Shown one piece after another: positions 43,037-55,647 of a stretch of DNA of 64,000 nt. The stretch covers positions 72,488 through 136,487 of the forward strand of contig JAKUCV010004443.1 of the NCBI GenBank assembly GCA_028386065.3, written 5' to 3'. The notes below the pieces were generated by a model. The model was not told where the DNA came from. It worked only from the letters and a program-made list of their open reading frames with translations, and did not search any database. Source of the DNA: Turnera subulata (lineage: Eukaryota > Streptophyta > Magnoliopsida > Malpighiales > Passifloraceae). Position numbers and translations under genes: made by a program. How positions within the stretch are numbered: position 1 is the first letter of the stretch; each line of letters opens with the position of its first letter.

Positions 43037-44710
43037 TGAGACGCCCCGACTACTATTTACCCAATACACAGTAATTACTGAGCAATAGTGCCGACACGTG
43101 GCACAAATAGTATATTCAACAGAAAATCCAGCCCAACGGCCCAATGACAATATCATAATACCCGACTCCGGGAATCTCAATAACAACAGCACAGCGGAAG
43201 CATTTATAAACACAATGTCAACATATGCAAAGCCCGATGCAACTAATGGATCCGAGTCCTGCCCGAGGGATAACGCCGCAGTCTGTCTGGAATGCACCAT
43301 ACCTGAACCACAAATAACCCAACCTACAGGATGAAAGCCCACAGGTGAGGGGTGAGTCCGAAGTGCTCACCGGTACATTTAAGTACAATCATGGAGAGAC
43401 AGTCAATATGCAACACTATAAAATACTCAAGGTCGAAAACAGGCATAACAGCCAAAATATACCAATCCAAAAGTCTCGACCCAAAACTGGTCCAAGACCA
43501 AAAAGACTTAAACAAAAATCCAATTTCCAATTTTATCTTTCCAGGCCACGTCACGGATAAGCTAGGGTCGTACCAGGTTATCAACCTGTTGCTGGTGCCA
43601 GATCAAAAGAACTCGGGATCAATATCCCAATAACAAATCTCAGGGATCAACGTCCCAATCAAACCAGCATCAACATGTCCATCACAAGTAACCCAGATCA
43701 TGGCCACCACAAAACAGTCTCTAACCATCCGGTCGTACCTCTACTTACCACGTGAGAATTATATCATTATCATCCAAAAACCAAATCTCAGGGATCAACA
43801 TCCCTAACCAAAACACCGGAATAGACATCCCAATCCAAAACCAAGGATCGACATCCTTATCACATTTTATTATTTAATCCATTATTCTTTATACCAAAAA
43901 GACACAGGGATAAACATCCCAAAATCAATCAAGGCACTGGAATAAACAATCTGAATCAAACCACAGCAAATGCAACACTCAACAGTGCAACAAACATCAA
44001 ACACAACAACCAAGTAATATAGGCACATATCAAAGGAGATCCATCCTCACCTTAGCCGATTACTCAGCTCTGAAAACATCAACCGGTCCAAAGCCGGTTC
44101 CTCGGGAACTGCCCGATATCAAAACCTATACAACAAAACAACATGCTCACATAAATGCACATAATTGGTATGCTATGATGCCATAAACTGTAAATTAAAC
44201 TCATCGGTAAAACATCTCGATTATATATATATTATCATGAAATTATCCTTTTATCATAATTAAACCTTTTTCCGAAAATATTTCGTACGTATATAAGGTT
44301 ACAAAAATATTTTTCCAAAGCTATTAAATCAAAATATTTCATAAAATAATATGCTTTTTCCAAAATAATAAACAACATAATTTTTTTGGAAATTATATCA
44401 TATATATGTATTTTTCCCAAAATTATTTCCATAAAATATATTTATTGCCAAAATATAATTACCAAATATTATTATCTTTAGAAAACAATATTTCCAGAAA
44501 AATTAATCATACAAAATTGTTTTCTAAAAATAAATACGAATTTATAAATATACATATATATATTTTCCAAAGGTAAAATACTTTTCCAAACAATTATATA
44601 TCAAAGTAATTATATATTTTCAAAACTATTACTTTTGTATACCATAAATACATATTTTCCAAAAGGTAATCACTTACCATAATTTTCCAGGGAAAATAAC
44701 GTATATATAA

Positions 44711-47700
44711 TGTAACAGCCCGGGTAAAAATTTGTATTTTTACCGGGACTGTAAAAGTCTTTCTACCGTGATTTACCGAATGAACTAATCTTGGGTAGTT
44801 AATTCAAGGTGAATCGAGCGTCGTTTCTCGAAACCGAGTCTTTTCCCGCGCTCGAGATTTCTTTTCGTGGATTTTTCGGACCTAAGTTGGTATTTTTCGG
44901 GTCCCGGAATCCTCAGAAAATCACACCGGAAAATAACTAAGGGGGTATCAGTTATTTTCTGGTCTGGATCGGACCCGCCTGCATTATTGATGGCGGCTAA
45001 GTTTGTGGATAAAAGAAGAAGAAAGCAGGAGAAGAGAGGAAGAGGAGAAGAAAAAGAAAAAAAGAGAGAAAAGAAGAGAGGAAAAAAAAGAGAGAAAAAG
45101 GAAAGAAAAAAAAAAGAAAGAGAAAAAAAAGAAAAAAACAGAGAAGAAGAAGAGAAAAAAATAAAAAAAAACAATACAAAAAATTTTTAAAAAAAAGAGG
45201 AAGAAAGAAAAAATAATAAAAAAGAGGAAATCAGAAAAAAAAAAACCCGAAACAGTGCCGTCACCTCATCTCCTCTCGGTAACTGTTCATGCCGAACGCC
45301 TCCGCGCCGCCGTTTGCTGCACCGCCGCCACCATCAAGCTCGCCACGCCGTTGCCGACTGAACGCCGCCCTCCCCGCCACCTTCCGCAGCGAGACGCGCA
45401 GCCGGCAAGCATTGACCCGCGAGCAGACCCGCGGATCCAGCTCCCCACGTCTCTGCTCAGCCTCCAGCGCCGTCGCGCCCGGGTTTCCACCGCCCATGGA
45501 GTCGCCCTCGTCCGCCGCTGCTGTTGGCGTGCTCGCCTTCCCTTCCTCGAGCCTGTCGTGAAGCTCCCCGACCAGTATTTACCATACACAGTAAACACGT
45601 GCCGAAACTATTCTTATTGGTAGAACAGACAGTACAACTCACAAGTATTTTACAACAGCAATCCATATAATACAACCGTCACCCACACTCGGGGACCATT
45701 ATTCAATCAACACGCATAGCTCAACAGCATCAGCATAATCCAATATATACAGCATCATAATCATTTTAGGAAAACAACAACACAGCAACATATATATATC
45801 ACAGTAGCGGAAGACTTATATGCACATGCAGCAGAGGTATGGATCCGGAGTCAGGTGGAGGAGCAGCAGCTGTCGTACGTCGTACCTGAACTACGAAACA
45901 ACTCAACCTACGGGATGAAACCCCGCAGGCGAGGGGTGAGTCCGAAGTGCTCACCGACCAAGGATAAATAGTGATATGCAGGCAACCGTAATACTGTAAA
46001 GGAATCACAGGCAAGCAACAACGCATCTCAAACAAGACTGAGCCAAGACCAAAAGAATATCTATTATTATTACTAATTTTATTTTTCGGGCCCCATCACT
46101 GGACAAGCTAGGGGTTAGACCTGGATATCAACATATTTCGGGTGCCAGACCAAAACCAAGAGAACCCAAGGATCGACATCCCAAAATAGAACCCAGGGAT
46201 AGACATCCCAAAAATATCAACGGGATAGACATCCCAAGCATAGACATGTTTACCACAAGTAACCCAGGTCATGGCCACCACAAAACAGTCTTTACCCATC
46301 GAGTCAAACCACTACTTTCCAAGTGACATTAAAGTCGTCAACACAACTTCCAATTATCCAATTTCCATTTCTAATATCCATTATCAATTACCCATGGTCA
46401 ATAGTACAACATCAATCTCAACACAATATCACAGAATCAATATCACAGCCTAATAAACACATCAGCAATAATCACAGCAGTCAATTAACCAACAGTGAAC
46501 ACCTCAGTAGTTCAATCAAACAACAAAGCACACAAAGTATTACAGGCATATATCAAGGGTTATCCATCCTCACCTTAGCCGTTTATCCGTTATGAAATAC
46601 TTCCGGGTTCCACAGCAAGTTCCTCTAGCAACTGTTCAATATCAATTCCTATATAGCAAATAATCGACTTACTCACATAAGATGCATCACAACATTATGC
46701 AAATGAGATGCTATACTGTGAATTTAAACGTTAACCCGGCTCGGTCTCGGTTACCCCGTTATCATCATAATTCACTCTTTACTATTCCTGTGTCAGAGTA
46801 CTGTACTATACTTATACCCGGTTATTATTCTGGTATATACTTTGTTAATACCCTTTCCAAAATATTTGATAAGAATAATTATTACTATCACTTATTTCCT
46901 TGGAAATAATTATTAACACTTTTATTTTTTTTCCATAAGATAAAAGTATCACCATAATAAATACTTACCAAATTATATATACATCAGAAAATACTTCCAT
47001 ATAATAAATTATGTCATTTACCTAATTTCTCAAAATTTTGCAATATTTCCTTTTTTTTCTCTAGCAATATAAATTAAATATAAATATAAATATAAATATG
47101 AGTATCCAGGAAATTATTATTTATCAAATATATACATTAATGTAAGCTTACACTATATGCACTCTTTTTTTTTCAGAAAATATAATCATATAAACATATT
47201 TCTGAAAATAAATATAAGTATGCATATTTATTTCCTAAAGATATAATACATCCCCAAACAATTATATTATCAACATAATAATCTTTTTCCAGAAATATTA
47301 CTTAGGTACACCATATATATATTTTCCTGGTAAAACATTTCACTATATATATCCTTACTTTTCATAAATTATAACCTTAGAGAACAATTCTATTTTCCAA
47401 AATTATTCTACCAATTAAATCCTTTTTTCCCAAAACATATATCCATAACTTAATTTCAAAATATACCTTAATATTTATTACTCTTTTTTTCTCGAGATTT
47501 TATTATATATATATATATATATATTTTTTATTTTTTTTATTTTTTTAACCTTGGGCCGTGAACAGTGTCTGACTGGGCCGTGCACAGTGCCAAGCCCAGG
47601 CCAACCAGGGCCCAGGCTCAGGCCCATGTGCAGGCCCAAGCCCACTGCCTCACAGCCCCTAAGCCCAAGTTCAAACCCAGCCCACGCAACTAAAAAAAAA

Positions 47701-50700
47701 ATACCCAAAAAATAAAACCAGCCCAGGAACATTAAAACCAACCCACCATGCATGCTACAGTGTCGTCTTCTACGTGAGCTTACCTGCGCGGGCGGCACGG
47801 ATGACGGGCGAGGCGGGCTCAGCCGACGAGCAGGCGGCTGTGGCGTGGAGATGACGTGAGGGCGACGTAGGCGACGGCGGCTGACGAGCTCGGGGAGGAG
47901 ATGGTCGCAGGCGGCGGCTGTGGCATTAGACGCAGCGGCAAGGGTGACGGCTTGCAGGCGGGGCGAAGCGACTGGTGCAGGGACAACGGAATGAGCGTGA
48001 GGTCGCCACGGGGATGGTGGTGCGAGGTGACGAGGCGTGGCGGCTCCGTGGTGCAGGAGCAAGGCGCGGTGAAGGTGAGCTGGTCATGGTGGCAGCTCGC
48101 GGGAGGGGAGAAGGGAAAGGAAAGGGTGGCTGTTGTGGGGTTGTGGTGTTGTGAACAGCCGGGAGGGGAAGGTGTTGGTGGCATGTGAAGGCTGCAAGCG
48201 AGGGTGGTCGGGCGTAAGGATGGTGTCGGGTGGCTTGGGCGGTCTTGTTGATGGCGGTGAACGGGTGGTATGTGGGTGAAAGCGGCTTGGTAGGTGGTTG
48301 GCGTGGTGGAAAGAAAGGAAAGGAAGGAAGGAAAAGAGAGGAGGGTGACGGTGGTAGTGGAGGGGCAACTATGAAGAAGCTCGGGTGGGAAAAGGGTGCA
48401 AGTGGTGGTGGTGGACGCGGGTTACTCGAGGAAGGAGAAGTAAGGTGAGGGTGTGGTGGTGGTGACATCCCGGGAAAAAGGAAATGGGGAAAAGGGTGGG
48501 CGATGGTGTCGGGTTGATGGTGTTTCATGGTGGAGGTGGCGCGGTTGTTTTTGAGTGTGTGAGTTGTTGTTTTTATTTTCTCTCAGGTTGAAGGCAGGGA
48601 AATGGTATGGCTCAGGCTTCTTTGAGATTGCTGGGTTGCTGGTTTACACAAGGGAAGGAGAAGCAGGCATAACATGCTGGTTCACGGTCAACACAGTTCA
48701 ACGTCAAGAGCCAACAGGAGGAGACATAACTTCTCATGCGTACAGGACCAAACTCACGGGGAGCAAGGCGTCAAAACCCAACAGGGAAAAGAAAACTTCG
48801 CATGCACCACAGTGAAAAATGACTACCCTGTACCGTTCGGACCGAAAAATTCCAACTTGGTCCGTAAAATCCGTAGGAAAATCTCGAGCGTGGAACAAAG
48901 CTCGGTTTCAGAATCCGGTGCTCGTTTTACCGAGAATTAATTACCCAAGATTAATTTAGTAGGTAAAATATTGTTTAAAAGACTTTCACGGTCCCGATAA
49001 AATAAAATTTTTACCCGGGCCGTTACATGTCGTCGCGCCGCCGCCTCTGTACCCGTTAGGTGAGTCGGGTTTTACCCGTTCCCTTGGCCGGATCACGACC
49101 TTGGATGGGTTGCACAGTCCGGATTTCTTTTCTTTTTTAAAAAATAAATAATAATATATATATATATAACTAATTTCTGGAAAAAAATGGTAAATATTAT
49201 TTTGGAAAATTATATGTAATATTCTAGGTTTGGAGTTTTGAAAAAATATATATACTTTGACTCCTGAAAATTAAGATAATTATATGTTGTTTTAGAAAAT
49301 TAATATTATGTTATTCTAGGAAAAGATATATATATTAAGATTATATTTTCTGAAATATTATTATTTTTCTAGAAAATTATGAAAAACTTCTGGAAATATA
49401 CATATAATATACATAATTAATATTTTAAAAATAAATTACTATGTTGATATATAATGGTTTGGAAATGTATTTTGTCTTTGGAATATATATATAGGTATAT
49501 TTATTAATTCATATTTATTTTCAGAAAATAATTTTGTATGATTAATTTTTCTGGAAATATGGTTTTCTAAAGATAATAATATTTGGTAATTATATTTTGG
49601 CAAGAAATATATATTATGAAAATAATTTCAGGAAAATACATAAATATGATATAATTTCTAGGAAAATTATATTGTTATTATTTTGGAAGACAAAGTATAA
49701 TTATTCTATTAAAAAAATTTAAAGGAGAGTTTTAATTAAAGGATGGTACCGAAATTATATTCGGATATACGTACGGTATAATATTTTTGGTAAAAGATGA
49801 TAATAAAGGATATAAATCGGGATGGGTTTATTTCGCGGTATTGGCATCATGGCATACTCTTATGTGCATCTTATGTGAGTATATATTGTTTGTTGTATAG
49901 GTTTGATATCGGGCAGTTTCCCGAGGACCCGGCTTGGGACCGGTCATTGTCTTCAAAGTTGAGTAATCGGCCAAGGTGAGGATGGATTTCCTTCAATATG
50001 TGCCTATATTACTCGGTTGTTGTGTTTGATGATTATTGCACTGTTGATTGTTGCATTTGCTGTGGTTTGATTCGGGATGTTTATCCCATTGTCTTGATTG
50101 TTATCGGGAAGTTTATCCCAGTATCTTGATTGGTTTTGGGATGTTTATCCCCGTACGTTGAGTTTTTTTATGTTTATCCTCGTGTCTTTTTGGTATTAAG
50201 TATAATGGAATAAATAATAAAATGTGATAAGGATGTCGATCCTTGGTTTTGGATTGGGATGTCTATCCCGATATTTTGGTTAGGGATGTTGATCCCTGTG
50301 ATTTGGTTTTGAATGATGATAATATAATTGTCACGTGGTAAGTAGTGGTACGACTCGATGGTTTAAGACTGTTTTGTGGTGGCCATGACCTGGGTTACTT
50401 GTGATAAGCATGTCTATGCTTGGGATGTCTATCCCGTGATTATATTTGGGATGTCTATCCCTGGGTTACTATTTTGGGATGTCGATCCCTGGGCTCTCTT
50501 GGTTTGGTCTGGCACCCGAAATATGTTGATAACCAGGTCTGACCCCTAGCTTATCCGTGACGGGGCACGGAAAGATAAAATTGGAAATTGGTTTTTGTTT
50601 AAGTCCTTTTGGTCTTGGACCAGTTTTGGGTCGAGACTTTTGGTTTGGTATATTTTGGTGGTTTTTGCCTGTTTCCGGTCTTGAATAATTTTTAGTGTTG

Positions 50701-51138
50701 CATATTGATCGTCTATCCATGGTTGTGAGCACTTCGGACTCACCCCTCACCTGCGGGCTTTCATCCCGTAGGATGAGTTATTTGTGGTTCAGGTATAATG
50801 CATTCCTGACAGGCTACGGCGTTATCCCTTGGACAGGACTCGGATCCATAGTTTGCATCATGTGTCGCATACAGTATCTTTATGAGTTGTTAAGTCTTCC
50901 GCTGTGTTGTTTATTGCTATTGTTGGGCCATTGTTCCAGTTGTGTTATTGTTGAGGTTCCCGGGTTCGGGTGATATGTTTTCATGTTGGGCCGAAGGGCC
51001 AGATTTATGATGTTTATATTTTGGGCTGTTGAGCCTGATTTTCTGTTGTATACACTGTATGCTGGCTTTGTTTGGTTGGGTCGTTACAGTTCCGGCACGT
51101 GTTTACTGTGTATCGTAAATACGGGTTGGGGCGTTTCA
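44711..51138 (+). mobile_element. Gypsy-like solo LTR D (middle of triple nest)
   Basis: Plus-strand unit from TGTAACAGCCCGGG to GGGGCGTTTCA, flanked by TATAA at 44706-44710 and 51139-51143. It is split by copy E. Its first part carries a purine-rich tract (about 45010-45245) followed directly by a CpG-rich segment (about 45250-45558); its second part carries repeated GGGATGT(C/T)(T/G)ATCCC inverted repeats (about 50060-50490). About 2.95 kb without E. No coding domain. Confidence 0.88.
45559..49027 (-). mobile_element. Gypsy-like solo LTR E (innermost)
   Basis: Minus-strand unit of 3.47 kb, plus-strand start TGAAGCTCCCCGACC and end CCCGGGCCGTTACA, with TGTCG at 45554-45558 and 49028-49032. 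It is inserted in the CpG-rich part of D and is the youngest member of the stack. Its own CpG-rich segment (about 47770-48540) is longer than in the other copies. The GC-rich ORFs there have proline/serine/arginine composition in several frames and no recognisable domain. Confidence 0.88.
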
Positions 51139-51690
51139 TATAAAATTTTCCAGAAAGTATCTTCATGGTATATGTATTTTTTTTCTTTTTCCTCTTTTTT
51201 TCTTCTCTTCTTCCTCTCTATTTTTACGGTTTTCTCTCTTTTTTTTTCTTTTCTTCTCCTTTTTCCTTTCCTTTTTCTCTCTCTTTTTTTTTCCTCTCTT
51301 CTTTTCTCTCTTTTTTTCTTTTTTTCTTCTTTTTTTTTTCTTCTCCTCTGGTTCTGCTTTATACTGGCGTGTCGCCCGCCTACATAATTGAGCTCAATTA
51401 TGCAGGTTGGCTGCATATAGGGCGAGTCCGGTCCGGACCAGAAAATAACTGATACACCTCCTTAGTTATAATTCTGGTCTGATTTTTTGATGATTCCGGG
51501 TCCCGAAAAATACCAACTTTGGTCCGGAAAATACATGGAAAAATCACGAGCGCGGAAAAACCCTCGGTTTTGAAAAACGATTCCCGATTTACCTTGAATT
51601 AATTACCCAAGATTAAATTCAAAGGTAAATCACTGTATAACGACTTTTACAGTCCCGGTAAAAATCCAAATTTTTACCCGGACTGTTATA

Positions 51691-52479
51691 GGTACTGTTA
51701 TAATCGCATGAGACTCATGATCATAAGACATGCAATTTCAGAGACCTTCAGGAGGCAGTATGTCCAATGAGGATAAAGTTAAAAAATTTTTTTAGAAACT
51801 TTAAAGCACTTTGCCAAGAGCATAAAGATTGAAACAAATTTATCAGTATCAAAATTTGTTTCTGTAGGCATAAGGATAGGGAATATAAGGGAGTACATCA
51901 TGTAGATGTCTCATTTTTTCCTAAACTTAGAGGCACTAAAGTTAGAGCCGTTTAAAGTTTTGCTCCTATTTGGTATTTATATATCTTCTAGCACTCTACG
52001 ATGAATCTAAAGTGAGTTAAATACTCATAAGAAATCAAGATTTCTTGATAAAATTATTATGTGCGAGGAGATTATATATTTGAAGAGAGCAATTAGAAAA
52101 TGCTTGATTGGCAAATTCCTCTAAGGACTACAAAAGGAAAAGAAGAAATAAAGCTTCATTTGGGATGCCATAAAGGAAAATGCAAAAGCAACAAGCTTTG
52201 ATATTTACTTATTACTTTTGCAAGAAGGGTGGAAATATATCCCAATTATGCGGCATTAGGCGTGCTGAGGAAGGTATTTATCTTATTTTAAAGTTAATTT
52301 GACTTATGTACCAAGGCACACTTTATAAATAGATTTCACTTTTACAAAAAAAAAACATATTTTGACCAAAAAATGCTAAATCTTGACGTCAAGGAACATA
52401 TATATATAAAAAAAAACATGTTGATTTCAATTTTGGAGCTTGCTCGCCTTACAGAATCCTCTATTCCCCTCCATTGTGT
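51691..52479. other. Intergenic DNA
   Basis: No gene or element recognised. Composition is AT-rich with no long ORF. Confidence 0.5.
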
Positions 52480-53012
52480 GTGTCAAAAATTTGTACACAC
52501 CATTTAAATTTGATGTGACAGCTTATATCACAACTTATTTAAATTTTGTTTTTTTAATCTAAATTTTTCATTTTTTTCCTCCCACTCTCCAACTAAGTCT
52601 CTAAAACAAATTAGTGTCTTCTATTTTTAAACTCATCAAATATCACTCGGACTAATTTTTCCTTCTAATGGTTGTGTTTCAAGGTAATAAAACAATATTA
52701 GTTGAAAAAAAAAAGGCACTGCGACCCGTTAGATAGATGGGAAATATCAGTTACTGCAACCATTTGATGGTTGAAAAAAAAAAACATTAGATGAAAAATT
52801 AGTCGAAGTGATTTTTTATAGTTTTAAAATAGAAGACACCAATTTGTTTTAAGGATCTTGTTCTTTTTAAAAAAAAATTAAAGGGCCTAGGTGCATAGGT
52901 AGTAAAGAAAGAAAAAAATTAGATTTAAAAAATAAATTTTGAACAAATTGGGATATGAGCTGTCAGATTAAATTTATTTAAATGACGTGTTTAAATATTT
53001 ACCCCAAAGTAG
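52480..53012. mobile_element. Foldback element, degenerate
   Basis: The left arm includes ATTTAAATTTGATGTGACAG, TTTTTTAATCTAAATTTT and GTCTTCTATTTT. The right arm includes the inverted forms AAATAGAAGACACC, TAGATTTAAAAAA and CTGTCAGATTAAATTTA. Arms of roughly 240 bp with many mismatches suggest an old inverted-repeat transposon. Target duplications were not resolved. Confidence 0.6.
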
Positions 53013-55045
53013 AGAGGAATGGAAGTATTGAAGGGGAACAGTGGTTTTTGTGCTCTAGAGATGAGCAAAGCTCCCTCAATTTTTGGGTTTTTGACTTTCA
53101 TATCGGGCTTTATCTTTTTCCTTCTGGATTCGACTTCCTCATTGTCACACTGTTGTTGGTGGTTGGTGGTTGAAAGAGTAGGGATTGTTGTTGATGGTTG
53201 ATGTTATTAATTTGTTGGGGAAGTTGCAAGGTGGAAAGACGTCCTCTCCTCACTATTCAAAGCCTGACTTTTCTTAACTTTTTAAATTTTCTTCTCTGGA
53301 ACATCAAGGCATATCATTTCATTCAAACCTTTCTTTCGTAATTACATCCAAAAAAAATCATAGGGTGCGTTAATTAGTGTTATGTGTACAGCGAAGTCTC
53401 TGTAACAACATTTACTTCTCTACATAAGTGATTATACTACATGATTAAAAGACGCAAAGTCAAAGCTGTGCATGCAAAAGTCTTCTAATTAATCTGCAAA
53501 ATTATTGCCTCTGCCACATCAACTGAAAGACAGTTTCTGTCTTTCTGATAATGACTCCAATCCAGCATTTTACGTGAGTGATCCCTATAACCAGTGGCTG
53601 TTTCGAAAAGTATTCTTAGGGGCTAAAAAGGTAAAATAAAATTGGGTAATTAAGATTTGTAATTAACTACTATTAAGATACACATCATTTATTGTAGAGA
53701 TGTATACTGAAAATAATTCATTTGAAAAATTTTGGGGACTCATCTGCCCCCTTTGTGTATCATTTATTGTCCGCCCTTGCCTATAACAAAAAGTTTGCCT
53801 AATAAAAGGTTGCATCAGCTTAAAGAAATCCGGATGTGGAGTTAGCAATTGAGTAGTTATAATGAGGTCATATATTTAGGGGAATAATAATAATAATAAT
53901 ATGGTTTATGTATGCAAAAAAATAATGAGCTCATATGTTTATCAAAAAAATTGATGAGGTTATACATAATTTTTTAAAAGAAGATATAAACGAAAATCTT
54001 TATTTCTTTTCTCTTCGTGTTCTTTCTTTATTTTTTTTTTTTGGTCTTTTCTTATAGTTTTTCCCTTTATGACTGACTGTTTGAGTGTGTAATTTTGTTT
54101 GTCCTTCGTAGGATTAAACCTTCTACTTTATTCATGTAGGCATACTACGTAAATGATACGCAGCAGAAATTTAGATGGGCCCTGTTGAGAAATTATGATT
54201 TTCACCGTCATTCTTTTTTCCAAAATTTAGGGAACCCTGTCTTAATTGGATTCAGCAGTGTGATGCAACTTAAAATTTAGGTATTTTGGCAAAAAGAAAA
54301 AAAAGGGTAAATCTCTTGATGTTGGACACCAACAAATAAATTTGTCGTTCATGCGGTAGCGCCACAAAGAAAATCTGTTATTATTTTCTCCTTATCTCCC
54401 TTAGGAGAATAAAAAGACATTGTCGTTCTCAGTTTAGGATTTCAAGATTGTAGTATGGGTTTTATTCAAAAAAAAAGATGGTAGTATGGGTTTGAGTAAC
54501 TCATTGTCCCATTAATGTTGCTGATTGATTAGTTTGGATTACTGTTGATGGTAGAAGTCATCGGGTAGGGCAAAGTTGCGAGGTGAAAACTGAAAAGACT
54601 TCCGTCACTATTAATTAAAAAAAAATTAATTCCTTTCATTTGAAACATCGGTTCAACCCCTTCCTTTCATAATATCTATACATCTATACATATATATAAA
54701 ACGTCACAAATCTGTACTCACCAAATTTTTGTGCTACCAGTAAAGCATCGAAACATATTTTTCTAATTTATGATTTAGGGTTCCTTATTCTATTTTCCTC
54801 ATTCATTCCTCACATTTCTTATCCTATCCTACCCTTCTCTCTCTGCCAAAACTCAAACGAGAATGGAAAAAAAAAAAACTTTATAGAGAAGAATTTTCAC
54901 ATCTTTAACCCCCATGCGATCCCACTCCACCAATCACACACCACACCACCCCCACCCACTAGACACCAACGCGAAACCGCTTTCTTCTCCACCACCACAA
55001 GCCACTGCATATGGAAGAGATCTCCCACTTATGATAAACCAATAG
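53013..55045. other. Intergenic DNA
   Basis: No gene recognised. Short repeats (TAA)n near 53885 and an AT-rich body. The stretch 54770-55020 is C-rich on the plus strand with no ORF support. Confidence 0.45.
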
Positions 55046-55305
55046 TGTTGGGTATTAAACTAAGTCTAATTAGTTTGGGTTTAAGAGTCTTTATGTTATT
55101 GGGTTTTAAGAGTCCAAGTCCACTCATGTCTTGCCCGTTAAGTCGGAATCTTTATAAATAGGTGTTAAGGTTTTATTATTATGTGTAGCTGTGTAACAAA
55201 ATTAAAAATTATAAGTGTAGCTACTGTGAGGGGTACTGTGGTGTCGCCTAGGTCTCAAATTAAATGATAAAAATTTGTGTGTTCGGTGAATTCTTATATT
55301 CTACA
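55046..55305 (+). repeat. 5' LTR of truncated Copia-like element
   Basis: A 260-bp unit from TGTTGGGTATT to TTCTACA, followed at 55308-55319 by a primer-binding site TGGTAGTGGAGC. A TATAAATAG core promoter lies near 55152. About 340 bp of internal sequence follow before copy F begins at 55648; no gag domain is recognisable and the second LTR is absent. Confidence 0.6.
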
Positions 55306-55647
55306 ATTGGTAGTGGAGCTATATCCTACAAATAGGCGCGGCTACAGCCTTTATAATGGGATAGAAAAATCCATCAACTTACCATGGCCAATCTCAAATA
55401 ACTACAGTAATCTTTCCCATCTATTTGGACCTAACAAGGGCCTATCGCCAAAATGTTGGGCCTAGTACTATCAGGGCCCATGTTCTAGAAAAATGCTTGC
55501 CGTCCAGTCTGCGTTGGAAAACATCTTCTAAAGTTTCCTTCCTTTTGAACAATTCGGATAGCTTATCACGCGTTAAAAAAAAAAAAAAATCGGATGAAAA
55601 TATTATCATCCTGTGTAAATAATTGCATGCATTTTTTTGAAAGAAAG

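Larger units (their letters stand above)
43037..51690 (-). mobile_element. Gypsy-like solo LTR C (outer of triple nest)
   Basis: Minus-strand unit of the same family as A and B. On the plus strand it starts TGAGACGCCCCGAC and ends ACCCGGACTGTTATA, where the expected terminal CA has become TA. The flanks GGTAA (43032-43036) and GGTAC (51691-51695) match at 4 of 5 bases. Without the nested copy D it is about 2.22 kb. The two parts are 43037-44710 and 51144-51690; a pyrimidine/purine tract at about 51175-51345 is in the second part. Confidence 0.78.

Noticed and set aside
44785..45190. Lys/Glu-rich and Phe/Ser-rich ORFs
   Set aside because: Low-complexity translation of the purine tract in LTR D. 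The same applies to 51084-51452 and 55943-56383.
47478..48528. Pro/Ser/His-rich ORFs up to 200 residues
   Set aside because: Composition-driven frames in the CpG-rich part of LTR E, overlapping in all frames; no domain seen.
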